Source: Terrabacter sp. Root85
GTDB taxonomy: Bacteria > Actinomycetota > Actinomycetes > Actinomycetales > Dermatophilaceae
Direction of reading: 5' to 3'
Assembly: GCF_001429185.1 (NCBI RefSeq)
Contig: NZ_LMIW01000012.1
Coordinates: 606 to 64,605, forward strand
Length of the DNA: 64,000 nucleotides
Below the pieces are notes generated by a model. It saw only the letters and a program-made list of their open reading frames with translations, made no database searches and was not told the origin of the DNA. The first letter of the stretch is position 1; each line of letters opens with the position of its first letter. Below are positions 18,315-26,494 of this stretch, in pieces. Both the position numbers and the translations under genes were made by a program.

Positions 18315-19808
18315 TTGACCACGACGCCGACCCGTACCTATCCGTCGCTCCGCGCGGCGTGGATCCCGATGCTCGCGCTCTGTCTCGCCTTCTTCGTCGA
18401 GATGGTCGACAACACCCTCCTGACGATCGCGCTGCCGACGATCGGCCGCGACCTCGGGAGCGGCACCACCGCTCTCCAGTGGGTCACCGGGGCCTACTCG
18501 CTGACGTTCGGGGGACTGCTGCTCACCGCCGGCTCGGCGGCGGACCGGCTCGGCCGCCGCAGGGTGCTCCTCTGGGGGCTCGCCGGCTTCGGGATCATCA
18601 GCCTCGCCGTGGCCGCCGTGACGACGACGGGCGAGCTCATCGCCCTGCGCGCCGCCCTCGGGGTCGCGGCGGCAGCGATGGCGCCGATCACCAACTCGCT
18701 CGTCTTCCGTCTCTTCGACGACCAGGCCCTGCGGATGCGGGCCATGACCGTCATGATCGTCGTCGGGATGTCGGGCTTCGTCCTCGGTCCGCTGCTCGGG
18801 GGCACGGCCCTCGCCCACGTCGGCTGGGAGTGGCTCCTGCTCGTCAACGCCCCCATCGCGCTCGTGGCCTGGGTCGGCGTCCGGCTGGGGGTGCCGGCAG
18901 ACCGGCCCGAGGACCTCACCACCGACCGGCTGGACCTGCCCGGTGCCCTGCTGAGCATCGCGGCCATCGGGCTCGGCTGCTACGCCCTGACCAGTGGCGT
19001 CGAGCACGGATGGACGTCGGCGACCACGCTCTCGGCCGTCGTCGGCTCCGCGCTCGCGCTCGTCGGGTTCGTCCGCCACGAACGGCGTGCCGCGTCCCCG
19101 ATGCTCGACCTGACGCTCTTCTCGTCAGGGACCGTGCGCGGGGCCACGCTGGCGCAGGCCGGCACCTCGATCGCCATGGCCGGCGTCATGTTCGGCCTCA
19201 TCCTGCACTTCCAGTACGCGTGGGGATGGAGCCCCGTGCGTGCCGGGCTCGCCAACCTCCCGCTCATCATGACGATGGTCCTCGCGACACCGCTTTCGGA
19301 GTGGCTCGCCCGCCGCTTCGGCCACCGGCTCGCGTGCCTCGTCGGAGCGGGCCTGCTCGTCGTCGCGCTCATCGGGATGGCCTGGGGTGTCGACCGCGGC
19401 TACCCGACCATCGCCGTCGCGATGGTCGTCATGACCCTCGGCCTCCGCACGGTCATGACGATCTGCGCGGTGGCCCTCGTCGAGGCGATGCCCGCCAACC
19501 GCACGTCGATCGGCACGGCGCTCAACGACACGGCCCAGGAGGTCGGCACGAGCGTCGGCACCGCCGTCGTGGGCACCCTCGTCGCCGTGCTCGTGACGAC
19601 CACACTGCCCGCCGGCACGTGGAGTCCTGAGCTCGTGTCGTCCTTCTTCCACGGTGAGCGGGTGACGTATGCCGTGCTCGCCGTCATCGTCGGGGTCGTG
19701 ACCACGTGGGGCGCCCTCACCCTCACCGACTCACGCAGCGTCGAGGAGCACGACGTGCCGGACGCCCCGGCTGACGCGGTGGGCGCGGGAGCGCGACCGA
19801 CCGCGTAG
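18315..19808 (+). CDS. MFS multidrug transporter, DHA2 (EmrB/QacA) type
   Basis: 497 residues from TTG 18315, chosen because GAGGAG (18301-18306) lies 8 bases upstream; an ATG at 18297 is inside the operator and lacks a ribosome site. About 14 hydrophobic segments are visible. FVEMVDNTLLTIALPTIGRD, LQWVTGAYSLTFGGLLLTAG and DRLGRRRVLLWGL are DHA2 family motifs. These pumps export toxic cations or drugs using the proton gradient. Divergent tetR and the operator imply substrate-induced expression. The convergent 3' neighbour is an acyltransferase. Confidence 0.9.
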   Translation: MTTTPTRTYPSLRAAWIPMLALCLAFFVEMVDNTLLTIALPTIGRDLGSGTTALQWVTGAYSLTFGGLLLTAGSAADRLGRRRVLLWGLAGFGIISLAVAAVTTTGELIALRAALGVAAAAMAPITNSLVFRLFDDQALRMRAMTVMIVVGMSGFVLGPLLGGTALAHVGWEWLLLVNAPIALVAWVGVRLGVPADRPEDLTTDRLDLPGALLSIAAIGLGCYALTSGVEHGWTSATTLSAVVGSALALVGFVRHERRAASPMLDLTLFSSGTVRGATLAQAGTSIAMAGVMFGLILHFQYAWGWSPVRAGLANLPLIMTMVLATPLSEWLARRFGHRLACLVGAGLLVVALIGMAWGVDRGYPTIAVAMVVMTLGLRTVMTICAVALVEAMPANRTSIGTALNDTAQEVGTSVGTAVVGTLVAVLVTTTLPAGTWSPELVSSFFHGERVTYAVLAVIVGVVTTWGALTLTDSRSVEEHDVPDAPADAVGAGARPTA

Positions 19809-19867
19809 ACCGCGTAGACCGAGGAGACCGCGCCGCGGGCGTCGCGGCCACGATCGGCCGGACCGCC

Positions 19868-20956
19868 CTACGTCGTGGGCGTGGCGCGCGGAGCGGCCTG
19901 CGGGTCGCGGGCGTCGGCGAACTCCTGCTGGCGGCGTGACGGCTGGTCGAGGCGGAGGCGTCCGCGCAGGCGACCCACGGGCCGCTCGACGAGCACCCAC
20001 GACAGCCACGAGACGAGCACGGCGGCCGCGATGAGCAGCAGGTTGCGGGGTGTCGTGTGCTCACCGAGGAGCCGGCTGTTGATGAACGTCTGGTGCCAGA
20101 GGTAGAGCGCGTAGCTGATGGTGCCGAAGAAGACCATGACGCGGGAGCCCACGACGCGCGAGTGGCCCGACACGGCGGCATACACGAGCCACACCCCGAC
20201 GACGGCGTAGACGGCGCCGAGAGGTCGGAAGAGCGGGTGGTCCACCTCGAGCCCGTGCCCGGGGAAGGCCGAGACGGCGACCATGACGACGAAGGGGACG
20301 AGCGGGCTCGTGGCCGGCAGCTCCCAGCCACGGGACCGTACGGCGGCCAGTGAAAAGGCGAGCGCCACGCCGAGCAGCAGGGCGAACGCGTTCGTCTCGG
20401 TCGAGATGTCGAGGCGGATCGCGCTCCCTACCGTCCAGACGGAGTAGAAGGTCGCGAGCGCCGCGAGGCTGAGGACGACGGCGAGCGCTCGGCTGCGAAG
20501 CCACGTCATGAGGACGATGAAGATCGCCGGCCAAACGACGTAGAACTGCTCCTCGACCGAGAGCGACCAGAGGTGGTTGAGCACCCCGAGGTCCGTGCCG
20601 GCGATGCGCACCCAGTTGCCGACGTAGAAGAGCGATGCGAGGGCCGCCGTCGGGTAGGTCGAGAGCCGGTCGTCGCCGGTCGCCCAGAGCAGCAGGGGAG
20701 CGAGCAGGAGCAGGAGGATGAGGGCGGGCAGGAGGCGTAGGGCGCGCCGTCCCCAGAAGCGCCACAGGCTGACCGACCCCCAGCGGTCCCACTCCCGGAT
20801 GAGCAGGCTCGTGATGAGGTAGCCCGACAGGACGAAGAAGAGCGTCACCCCGGACAGCCCACCCCAGCGCGCCGGCAGCCCGGAGTGGGCGGCGACGACG
20901 AGGAGGATCGCGAGACCTCGGACGCCGTCGAGGTCGCGGTTGCGGGAGTGCTGCAC
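19868..20956 (-). CDS. Acyltransferase 3 (OafA/YrhL-like) membrane protein
   Basis: 362 residues from GTG at 20956, chosen because TAGGCT lies 7 bases upstream (leaderless geometry) and [20 protein letters not shown] is the usual family opening; a 26-residue upstream extension is Pro-rich and unlikely. Ten or so hydrophobic segments, the family motif [16 protein letters not shown], and [14 protein letters not shown] are visible. The family moves O-acyl groups onto sugars of cell-surface glycans or secondary metabolites. Target unknown. It stands alone, divergent from aspS. Confidence 0.88.
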   Translation of the reverse strand: MQHSRNRDLDGVRGLAILLVVAAHSGLPARWGGLSGVTLFFVLSGYLITSLLIREWDRWGSVSLWRFWGRRALRLLPALILLLLLAPLLLWATGDDRLSTYPTAALASLFYVGNWVRIAGTDLGVLNHLWSLSVEEQFYVVWPAIFIVLMTWLRSRALAVVLSLAALATFYSVWTVGSAIRLDISTETNAFALLLGVALAFSLAAVRSRGWELPATSPLVPFVVMVAVSAFPGHGLEVDHPLFRPLGAVYAVVGVWLVYAAVSGHSRVVGSRVMVFFGTISYALYLWHQTFINSRLLGEHTTPRNLLLIAAAVLVSWLSWVLVERPVGRLRGRLRLDQPSRRQQEFADARDPQAAPRATPTT

Positions 20957-20963
20957 GGCGAAG

Positions 20964-20969
20964 AGCCTA
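20964..20969 (-). promoter_or_regulatory. Leaderless-type -10 box for acyltransferase
   Basis: TAGGCT on the minus strand is followed by 7 bases and the GTG at 20956. Confidence 0.5.
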
Positions 20970-20982
20970 GGCGCAGGCGGTC

Positions 20983-20988
20983 TAGGAT
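20983..20988 (+). promoter_or_regulatory. Candidate -10 box for aspS
   Basis: TAGGAT would start transcription near 20995, giving a leader of about 113 bases before the aspS GTG. No clear -35 element. Confidence 0.45.
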
Positions 20989-20996
20989 TGGTCCTC

Positions 20997-21027
20997 GGTG
21001 CCCACGGCCGACCAGCGGCCGGGCACC
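20997..21027 (+). promoter_or_regulatory. Strong 5' leader hairpin of aspS mRNA
   Basis: GGTGCCC (20997-21003) pairs with GGGCACC (21021-21027), and GGCCG (21006-21010) pairs with CGGCC (21016-21020), leaving a 5-base loop and a 2-base bulge. It would sit at the very 5' end of the predicted transcript. No T-box features (specifier loop, TGGN) were recognised; it may stabilise the mRNA or control translation. Confidence 0.45.
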
Positions 21028-21107
21028 TGCGCACGACACTCGCTCACCACCTCGCTCAGCCCCGGCGGCCCTCGTGCCGCGGGAACCACGTCCCGGAAGG
21101 ACCCTCC

Positions 21108-22937
21108 GTGCTCCGCACTCACGAGGCCGGCACTCTCCGCGCCGACCACGCAGGCCAGACCGTCACCCTCACCGGTTGGGTGGCGCGGCGTCGAGACCAC
21201 GGCGGGGTCGCCTTCCTCGACCTGCGCGACGCCTCGGGCGTGGCCCAGGTCGTCGCGCGTGACGAGGTGCTCGCCCAGGGCGGTGCCCACGACGTCCGCA
21301 ACGAGTTCTGCGTCAAGGTCACCGGTGAGGTGCGCGAGCGTCCGGAGGGCAACTCCAACCCCGACCTGCCCACCGGCGACATCGAGGTCATCGTCAGCGA
21401 GCTCGAGGTGCTCAACCCGGCCGCCCCGCTGCCGTTCCAGATCGACGAGCGCGTCACCGTCGGCGAGGAGGCACGCCTCAAGCACCGATACCTCGACCTG
21501 CGCCGCCCCGGCGCGAGCTCGGCCGGCGCTGCGATCCGCCTGCGCTCCAAGGTCAACGCTGCCGCCCGCGCCGTGCTCGGGGCCCGCGACTTCGTCGAGA
21601 TCGAGACGCCGACGCTGACCCGCTCCACGCCCGAGGGTGCCCGTGACTTCCTCGTGCCGGCGCGTCTCGCGCCAGGGTCGTGGTACGCCCTGCCGCAGAG
21701 CCCCCAGCTGTTCAAGCAGCTGCTCATGGTGGCCGGCATGGAGCGCTACTACCAGATCGCCCGCTGCTACCGGGACGAGGACTTCCGCGCCGACCGCCAG
21801 CCGGAGTTCACCCAGCTCGACATCGAGATGAGCTTCGTCGAGCAGGACGACATCATCGAGCTGGGCGAGTCGATCGTGCAGGCGCTCTGGCGCCTCATCG
21901 GCGTCGAGCTCGACGCCCCGTTCCAGCGGATGACCTACGCCGACGCCATGGCCCGCTACGGCTCCGACAAGCCCGACCTGCGCTTCGGCAACGAGCTCGT
22001 CGAGTGCACCGGCTACTTCGCCGACACGACCTTCCGCGTCTTCCAGGCCGACTACGTCGGTGCGGTCGTCATGCCCGGTGGCGCGAGCCAGCCGCGCAAG
22101 CAGCTCGACGCCTGGCAGGAGTGGGCCAAGCAGCGCGGCGCCCGTGGCCTCGCCTACGTCCTCGTCCAGGAGGACGGCGAGCTCGGCGGCCCGGTTGCGA
22201 AGAACCTCACGGACGCCGAGCGTGCCGGCCTCGCCGAGCACGTCGGCGCCATGCCCGGCGACTGCATCTTCTTCGCCGCGGGTGCGGCGAAGCCGTCGCG
22301 GGCGCTGCTCGGGGCGGCCCGTCTCGAGATCGGCCGTCGCTGCGAGCTCATCGACGAGGAGGCGTGGAGCTTCCTCTGGGTCGTCGACGCCCCGCTCTTC
22401 GAGCCGGCCGCCGACGCCGTCGCCTCGGGCGACGTCGCCGTCGGTGCCGGTGCGTGGACGGCCGTCCACCACGCCTTCACCTCGCCCAAGCCCGAGTTCC
22501 TCGACACCTTCGACACCGACCCGGGTCCGGCGCTCGCCTACGCCTACGACATCGTCTGCAACGGCAACGAGATCGGTGGCGGCTCGATCCGTATCCACAG
22601 CCGCGACGTGCAGGAGCGCGTCTTCTCGGTCATGGGCCTGTCGGAGGAGGACGCCCAGGAGAAGTTCGGCTTCCTCCTCGAGGCCTTCGCCTTCGGTGCC
22701 CCGCCGCACGGCGGCATCGCCTTCGGCTGGGACCGCATCGTCTCGCTGCTCGCGCACACCGACTCGATCCGCGACGTCATCGCCTTCCCGAAGTCCGGTG
22801 GCGGCTACGACCCGCTGACCGCGGCGCCGGCCCCGATCACGCCCGCCCAGCGCAAGGAGGCCGGCGTGGACGCGAAGCCCGCGGCCTCAGCACCGGCCGC
22901 GCAGGGTGCCCCCGAGGTCGAGCCGAAGCAGGGCTGA
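21108..22937 (+). CDS. aspS: Aspartyl-tRNA synthetase
   Basis: 609 residues from GTG 21108, with GGAAGGA (21094-21100) upstream; the protein opens [20 protein letters not shown] as bacterial AspRS do. N-terminal OB-fold anticodon domain, class II catalytic core ([40 protein letters not shown]), GAD insertion domain, and motif 3 in [15 protein letters not shown] ~35-residue Ala/Pro-rich C-terminal tail is extra. Charges tRNA-Asp; whether it also charges tRNA-Asn cannot be decided here. A strong terminator follows. Confidence 0.96.
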   Translation: MLRTHEAGTLRADHAGQTVTLTGWVARRRDHGGVAFLDLRDASGVAQVVARDEVLAQGGAHDVRNEFCVKVTGEVRERPEGNSNPDLPTGDIEVIVSELEVLNPAAPLPFQIDERVTVGEEARLKHRYLDLRRPGASSAGAAIRLRSKVNAAARAVLGARDFVEIETPTLTRSTPEGARDFLVPARLAPGSWYALPQSPQLFKQLLMVAGMERYYQIARCYRDEDFRADRQPEFTQLDIEMSFVEQDDIIELGESIVQALWRLIGVELDAPFQRMTYADAMARYGSDKPDLRFGNELVECTGYFADTTFRVFQADYVGAVVMPGGASQPRKQLDAWQEWAKQRGARGLAYVLVQEDGELGGPVAKNLTDAERAGLAEHVGAMPGDCIFFAAGAAKPSRALLGAARLEIGRRCELIDEEAWSFLWVVDAPLFEPAADAVASGDVAVGAGAWTAVHHAFTSPKPEFLDTFDTDPGPALAYAYDIVCNGNEIGGGSIRIHSRDVQERVFSVMGLSEEDAQEKFGFLLEAFAFGAPPHGGIAFGWDRIVSLLAHTDSIRDVIAFPKSGGGYDPLTAAPAPITPAQRKEAGVDAKPAASAPAAQGAPEVEPKQG

Positions 22938-22956
22938 CCTCCGGCAGGAGCCGACC

Positions 22957-22996
22957 GTGGAGGGTCGTCGTCGCGAGAGCGAGGACGACCCTCCAC
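22957..22996 (+). terminator. Terminator hairpin after aspS
   Basis: A perfect 13-bp stem, GTGGAGGGTCGTC (22957-22969) with 22984-22996, encloses a 14-base loop. No T tract follows. Confidence 0.85.
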
Positions 22997-23048
22997 GCGT
23001 ATGCCGTCACCTGCCGTGCGCTTTGCCCATCCTTGACTCGGGCCGTCC

Positions 23049-23054
23049 TACGGT
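23049..23054 (+). promoter_or_regulatory. Leaderless-type -10 box, PNGase A-like gene
   Basis: TACGGT is followed by 7 bases and the ATG at 23062. No ribosome site is present. Confidence 0.45.
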
Positions 23055-23061
23055 CGAAGGC

Positions 23062-24771
23062 ATGCGATCACCACGTCGACGTCCGGTCACCGCGGTCCTC
23101 CTGGGTGCGGTCCTCGCCATGACCGGAGCCAGTTCCGCGTCGGGCCTGTCCGCCGCCGTGCCCGCGCCGAGTCCCTCGGGAGTGCCCGCGGCCACCCCGC
23201 CACAGGAGTTCGGCACCGACTGGGACGACCCGCGCACACCGGAGCCGAGCGTCCCGGTACCCGCCACGCACCACTGCACCGTTCGCGTCGTCGACGACGC
23301 GTTCGACGACTTCGACGTCCACGCCAGGGCCTACACGCCGCCGGCCGGCTGCGCAGGTCCGTGGTCGAAGGTCGTCATGCGGCTCGAGGGGTCGGTGGCC
23401 GGGCGACAGTTCGACCGCATCGGCTACGTCGACGTCGGGGGAGTGCGGATGCTGACCCTCTCGACGCCCGAGCCGAGCGTCGACGGGATCCATTGGCACG
23501 TCGAGAAGGACGTCACGGACCTCGCTCCGCTGCTGGCGGACCCGCAGCAGGTGCAGGCCTTCATCGGCAACGTCGTCGACGGCACCTACACCGGGGTCAT
23601 CCACGTGACGGTCGACCTCGACTTCTACACGACCGGGCGTGGAGCGCCTGCGGCCAGGACGTCCGATGCCGTCCTTCCCCTCACCGACACCTCCCGCGAC
23701 GGCAGCGACCTCGTCGGGTCCCTCATGGTGCCGCGCAACTCGACCCGGCTGCTCGCCGACGTCTTCGCGACCGGGTCCGGCGGTGGCTGTGAGGAGTTCT
23801 GGGACACGAGCGCCCGTGCGAGCACGGGCTACTCGTGCCCGGACGGTCTGCCCTACCGCGAGGTCGACGTGCACATCGACGGGCAGCTCGCAGGCATCGC
23901 GGCGCCCTACCCCGTCGTCTACACGGGCGGCTGGAGCAACCCGTTCCTCTGGTACACCATCCCCTCGCCCAAGGCGTTCGACATCCCGCCGCTCGGCTAC
24001 GACCTCACGCCCTACCTCGCGAGGCTCAACGACGGGCAGCCCCACGACGTCCGCATCTCCGTCGTGGGTCTTCCGGCAGGCCAGGGCGGCTGGACTCTCG
24101 CGCCCCGCTTCCGCATCTGGCGCGACGCGGCCCGCAACGTGGTGTCGGGAACGACCGGGACGGCATACGCAAGCGACCCCGCCGTCGACAGCAGCGTGTC
24201 GGGGGCGGGGGACCGGGCGGGCCACGTCGATCTCGACGCGCGACGTGAGCTCCGCGTCACGGGAACGCTGTCCACCTCACGCGGACCGGTCACGACGACG
24301 GTCACGCGCAGTCTCTCCAACACGTCAAGGCACTCGTGGACCGACGACGAGGCCGACGACACCTTGACGGCTTCGTGGACCGACACCCAGGTCGTCGCGA
24401 CCGGGCACGGACGGGGAGCTCCGACCCTCGAGCGCACCGAGCAGCGCTGGGACAAGGACGGTGTCCTCGGTTTCCACCCGCGCAGCGACGTCGCCGGCGC
24501 GTACGACGTCACGGGCGATCTCGCCATCACGTGGTCGCGTGACGAGTCCCTGACTCGCGGCGGAGCGCACCTGTCGAGCCGGTCGGAGACCTCGTCCTAC
24601 GAGGGGCAGGCGAGCTGGATCTACGGGGTGCCGCGTGACCAGCGGCACGCGACCGCGGACACCCGTGCCCGGGCCACCCTCAGCGAGAAGGTCATCGGCC
24701 GGCCGGCGACCTCCTGGGAGCACCGGCTGCGCGCCGTCAACGGCACGTTCGTGACGGATGCCGTCGGCTGA
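23062..24771 (+). CDS. Secreted PNGase A-like protein
   Basis: 569 residues. The N-terminal ~30 residues are a Sec-type signal peptide (basic RSPRRR, hydrophobic AVLLGAVLAM, Ala/Ser-rich cleavage region). The mature protein carries segments typical of peptide-N4-(N-acetyl-beta-glucosaminyl)asparagine amidase A: CTVRVVDDAFDDFD, WSKVVMRLEGSVAGRQFDRI, VGGVRMLTLSTPEPS, HWHVEKDVTDLAPLL and GNVVDGTYTGVIHVTV. Family enzymes release N-glycans from glycopeptides of plants and fungi. Secretion would fit scavenging of external glycoproteins or an envelope role. It stands as a single gene between the aspS terminator and an AraC gene, with a possible leaderless promoter. Activity on N-glycans is inferred only. 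Confidence 0.8.
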   Translation: MRSPRRRPVTAVLLGAVLAMTGASSASGLSAAVPAPSPSGVPAATPPQEFGTDWDDPRTPEPSVPVPATHHCTVRVVDDAFDDFDVHARAYTPPAGCAGPWSKVVMRLEGSVAGRQFDRIGYVDVGGVRMLTLSTPEPSVDGIHWHVEKDVTDLAPLLADPQQVQAFIGNVVDGTYTGVIHVTVDLDFYTTGRGAPAARTSDAVLPLTDTSRDGSDLVGSLMVPRNSTRLLADVFATGSGGGCEEFWDTSARASTGYSCPDGLPYREVDVHIDGQLAGIAAPYPVVYTGGWSNPFLWYTIPSPKAFDIPPLGYDLTPYLARLNDGQPHDVRISVVGLPAGQGGWTLAPRFRIWRDAARNVVSGTTGTAYASDPAVDSSVSGAGDRAGHVDLDARRELRVTGTLSTSRGPVTTTVTRSLSNTSRHSWTDDEADDTLTASWTDTQVVATGHGRGAPTLERTEQRWDKDGVLGFHPRSDVAGAYDVTGDLAITWSRDESLTRGGAHLSSRSETSSYEGQASWIYGVPRDQRHATADTRARATLSEKVIGRPATSWEHRLRAVNGTFVTDAVG

Positions 24772-24783
24772 GGCTCGGAGGGC

Positions 24784-24789
24784 GACAAT
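24784..24789 (+). promoter_or_regulatory. Leaderless-type -10 box for AraC gene
   Basis: GACAAT, one base from TANNNT consensus, lies 6 bases before the GTG at 24796. Confidence 0.35.
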
Positions 24790-24795
24790 GAGAGG

Positions 24796-25260
24796 GTGAC
24801 CACGATGGAGCGACGCGCCCCCGACGACGTGCTGGTCCACCTGCGCCGCGCTCGCGACCACGCCGACCGGCACTACGCGGAGCCCCTCGATCTCGACGCG
24901 CTCGCGGCCGAAGCGAGGCTGTCGAAGTACCACTTCCTCCGGCTCTTCCGCGCGACGTACGGCGTGACGCCGGCCGGCTACGTCTCGCGCCGCCGCATCG
25001 AACGCGCCCAGGACCTGCTGCGTGCCACGAACCTCACCGTCACCGAGGTGTGCCACGCCGTCGGCTTCTCGAGCCTCGGCTCGTTCAGCAGCCGGTTCCG
25101 CACGGTCGTGGGGCAGAGCCCCAGCGAGTACCAGGCGAGGTACGCCACGACCGGGGCGCCGCACATCCCGGGCTGCGTCCTGTTCATGTGGGGCCTGGTG
25201 GAGAGCGCGCCCGCAGGCTCCGCAACCCAGGAGAAGCCCGAGGCGGCGGACCCGTCCTAG
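24796..25260 (+). CDS. AraC-family regulator, HTH-only
   Basis: 154 residues from GTG 24796. It consists of a double-HTH AraC domain without an N-terminal sensor: LAAEARLSKYHFLRLFRATY, GVTPAGYVSRRRIERAQDLL and CHAVGFSSLGSFSSRFRTVV are diagnostic. A short Ala/Pro-rich tail follows. The gene directly precedes a VOC-family protein, a common pairing in actinobacteria, so it may act with or control that gene; the lack of a ligand domain leaves its signal unknown. Its TAG stop overlaps the next promoter hexamer. Confidence 0.9.
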   Translation: MTTMERRAPDDVLVHLRRARDHADRHYAEPLDLDALAAEARLSKYHFLRLFRATYGVTPAGYVSRRRIERAQDLLRATNLTVTEVCHAVGFSSLGSFSSRFRTVVGQSPSEYQARYATTGAPHIPGCVLFMWGLVESAPAGSATQEKPEAADPS

Positions 25261-25263
25261 CGT
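25258..25263 (+). promoter_or_regulatory. Leaderless-type -10 box for VOC gene
   Basis: TAGCGT starts with the AraC stop codon and lies 6 bases before the ATG at 25270. Confidence 0.5.
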
Positions 25264-25269
25264 GGTCAC

Positions 25270-25704
25270 ATGATCACCAACATCTCCATCGTCAGTGTCT
25301 TCGTGAAGGACATCGACGAGTCCAAGCGCTTCTACGTCGACGTCCTCGGGTTCGAGGACAAGGACGACATCACCCTCGGCGACGGCTACCGCTGGTGCAC
25401 GGTCGTGCACCCGAGCCAGCCGGAGCTGCAGGTCAGCCTCGCCATCCCCGGCCCGCCCTTCCCGGACGAGCTCGTCACCGCGATGAAGCGAGCGCAGGAC
25501 GCCGGCGGGCTCAACGGTCTCGGCCTCACGGTCGACGACTGCGAGCAGACGTATGCCGACCTGTCGGCCAAGGGCGTCGAGTTCCTCCAGCCCCCGTCGG
25601 CCCGTCCGTACGGGACCGAGGCGGTGTGCCGCGACAACTCGGGCAACTGGGTCGTGCTCGTGGAGCCCGCCGACCGGACCGTCACCGCGGCCGACTTCGC
25701 CTGA
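25270..25704 (+). CDS. VOC superfamily (glyoxalase/bleomycin resistance-like) protein
   Basis: 144 residues forming two beta-alpha-beta-beta-beta modules. It opens MITNISIVSVFVKDIDESKR and contains FYVDVLGFEDKDD in the first module and VCRDNSGNWVVLVEP in the second, ending as glyoxalase-like proteins do. The family includes metal-dependent isomerases and dioxygenases as well as antibiotic-binding proteins; the substrate is not predictable. Coupled in position to the AraC-like regulator but with its own possible leaderless promoter. Converges on the GNAT gene. Confidence 0.88.
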   Translation: MITNISIVSVFVKDIDESKRFYVDVLGFEDKDDITLGDGYRWCTVVHPSQPELQVSLAIPGPPFPDELVTAMKRAQDAGGLNGLGLTVDDCEQTYADLSAKGVEFLQPPSARPYGTEAVCRDNSGNWVVLVEPADRTVTAADFA

Positions 25705-25733
25705 CGGCGCAGCGCGGTGCGCCGCCCGGTCAG
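25701..25733. terminator. Bidirectional terminator candidate
   Basis: CTGAC/GTCAG arms (25701-25705, 25729-25733) flank an inner GGCGCA/TGCGCC stem (25706-25711, 25718-25723) with a 6-base loop and a one-sided bulge. It spans the two convergent stop codons of the VOC and GNAT genes. Confidence 0.5.
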
Positions 25734-26494
25734 CGGTCGATGACGACCGGGCGGCTCGACCAGGCGCACAGCCGGTCGTAGCCGAGCGACAGGTAGAGCC
25801 CTCGAGCGACGGTGTTGTGGGAGTACATCCCGAGGGTGCAGACGCCGGTCTCGGCGACGGCCAGGCGGGTCACGGCGCCGACGATCGTGCGGCCCAGCCC
25901 CTGTCCCCGCAGGCGGGTGTCGACGGCGACGGACGACAGGTGCGGCGCGCCGGCCCGGGTGGTGCCCCAGGCGGCCACCGCGCAGAGGGAGCCGTCGAGG
26001 TCCTCCACGGCGAACCACCGCTCGCCGGAGCCGGGCTCGGTGTCGGCGGTGGGGGACTGGGCCTCGAGGAAGGCCCGGAGCTCGTCGGCGCGCGCGACGT
26101 CGTCGATGACGACCACCCTTTCGTGCGAGGGGTGCTCGTCGGGAGCGGTGGTCGTGTGGAACCACTCCCAGTCGCCGCCGTCCATGACGCGGTAGCGCTC
26201 CCGGAGGTGCGGCTCGAGGTGCTGCGGCACGCTGATGGAGAAGGCGCGACGGTCGGGCGAGACGGTCGCCGCGATCTCCGGCAGGTGGTCGAGGAGCGCC
26301 GTCACGCCGTCGTCTCCGCCGAGGACGTTGACGGTGCGCCGCACGGTCTTGCGGGTGCGCTGGAAGGCGACGGCGTCGGTCGCGGCCCACCACGTCGCGG
26401 CGAGCTCGTCCGTCACCTCCCACCGCACGAAGGGATGGCCGCCGGTCGCGTCCAGCAGGCCGTCGAGTCCGTGCGCCGCGACGACGGTGGTCAC
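25730..26494 (-). CDS. GNAT-family N-acetyltransferase
   Basis: 254 residues from GTG at 26494, which overlaps the MMPL stop as GTGA. The N-terminal half shows no known domain; the C-terminal half is a GNAT fold with the acetyl-CoA loop VDTRLRGQGLGRTIVGAVTR and the NTVARGLYLSLGYD end. Such enzymes acetylate amines on small molecules or proteins. Translational coupling with an MMPL exporter suggests a linked function, perhaps tailoring or detoxifying an exported compound, which is inference. Confidence 0.85.
   Translation of the reverse strand: MTTVVAAHGLDGLLDATGGHPFVRWEVTDELAATWWAATDAVAFQRTRKTVRRTVNVLGGDDGVTALLDHLPEIAATVSPDRRAFSISVPQHLEPHLRERYRVMDGGDWEWFHTTTAPDEHPSHERVVVIDDVARADELRAFLEAQSPTADTEPGSGERWFAVEDLDGSLCAVAAWGTTRAGAPHLSSVAVDTRLRGQGLGRTIVGAVTRLAVAETGVCTLGMYSHNTVARGLYLSLGYDRLCAWSSRPVVIDR

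Noticed and set aside
19800-19867. Repeated accgcgtag units after the MFS gene as an attachment site
   Set aside because: Only two adjacent 9-base copies, no integrase, no distant partner copy.
20995-21107. T-box riboswitch in the aspS leader
   Set aside because: A hairpin exists but no specifier loop, AG bulge or TGGN anti-terminator was found.
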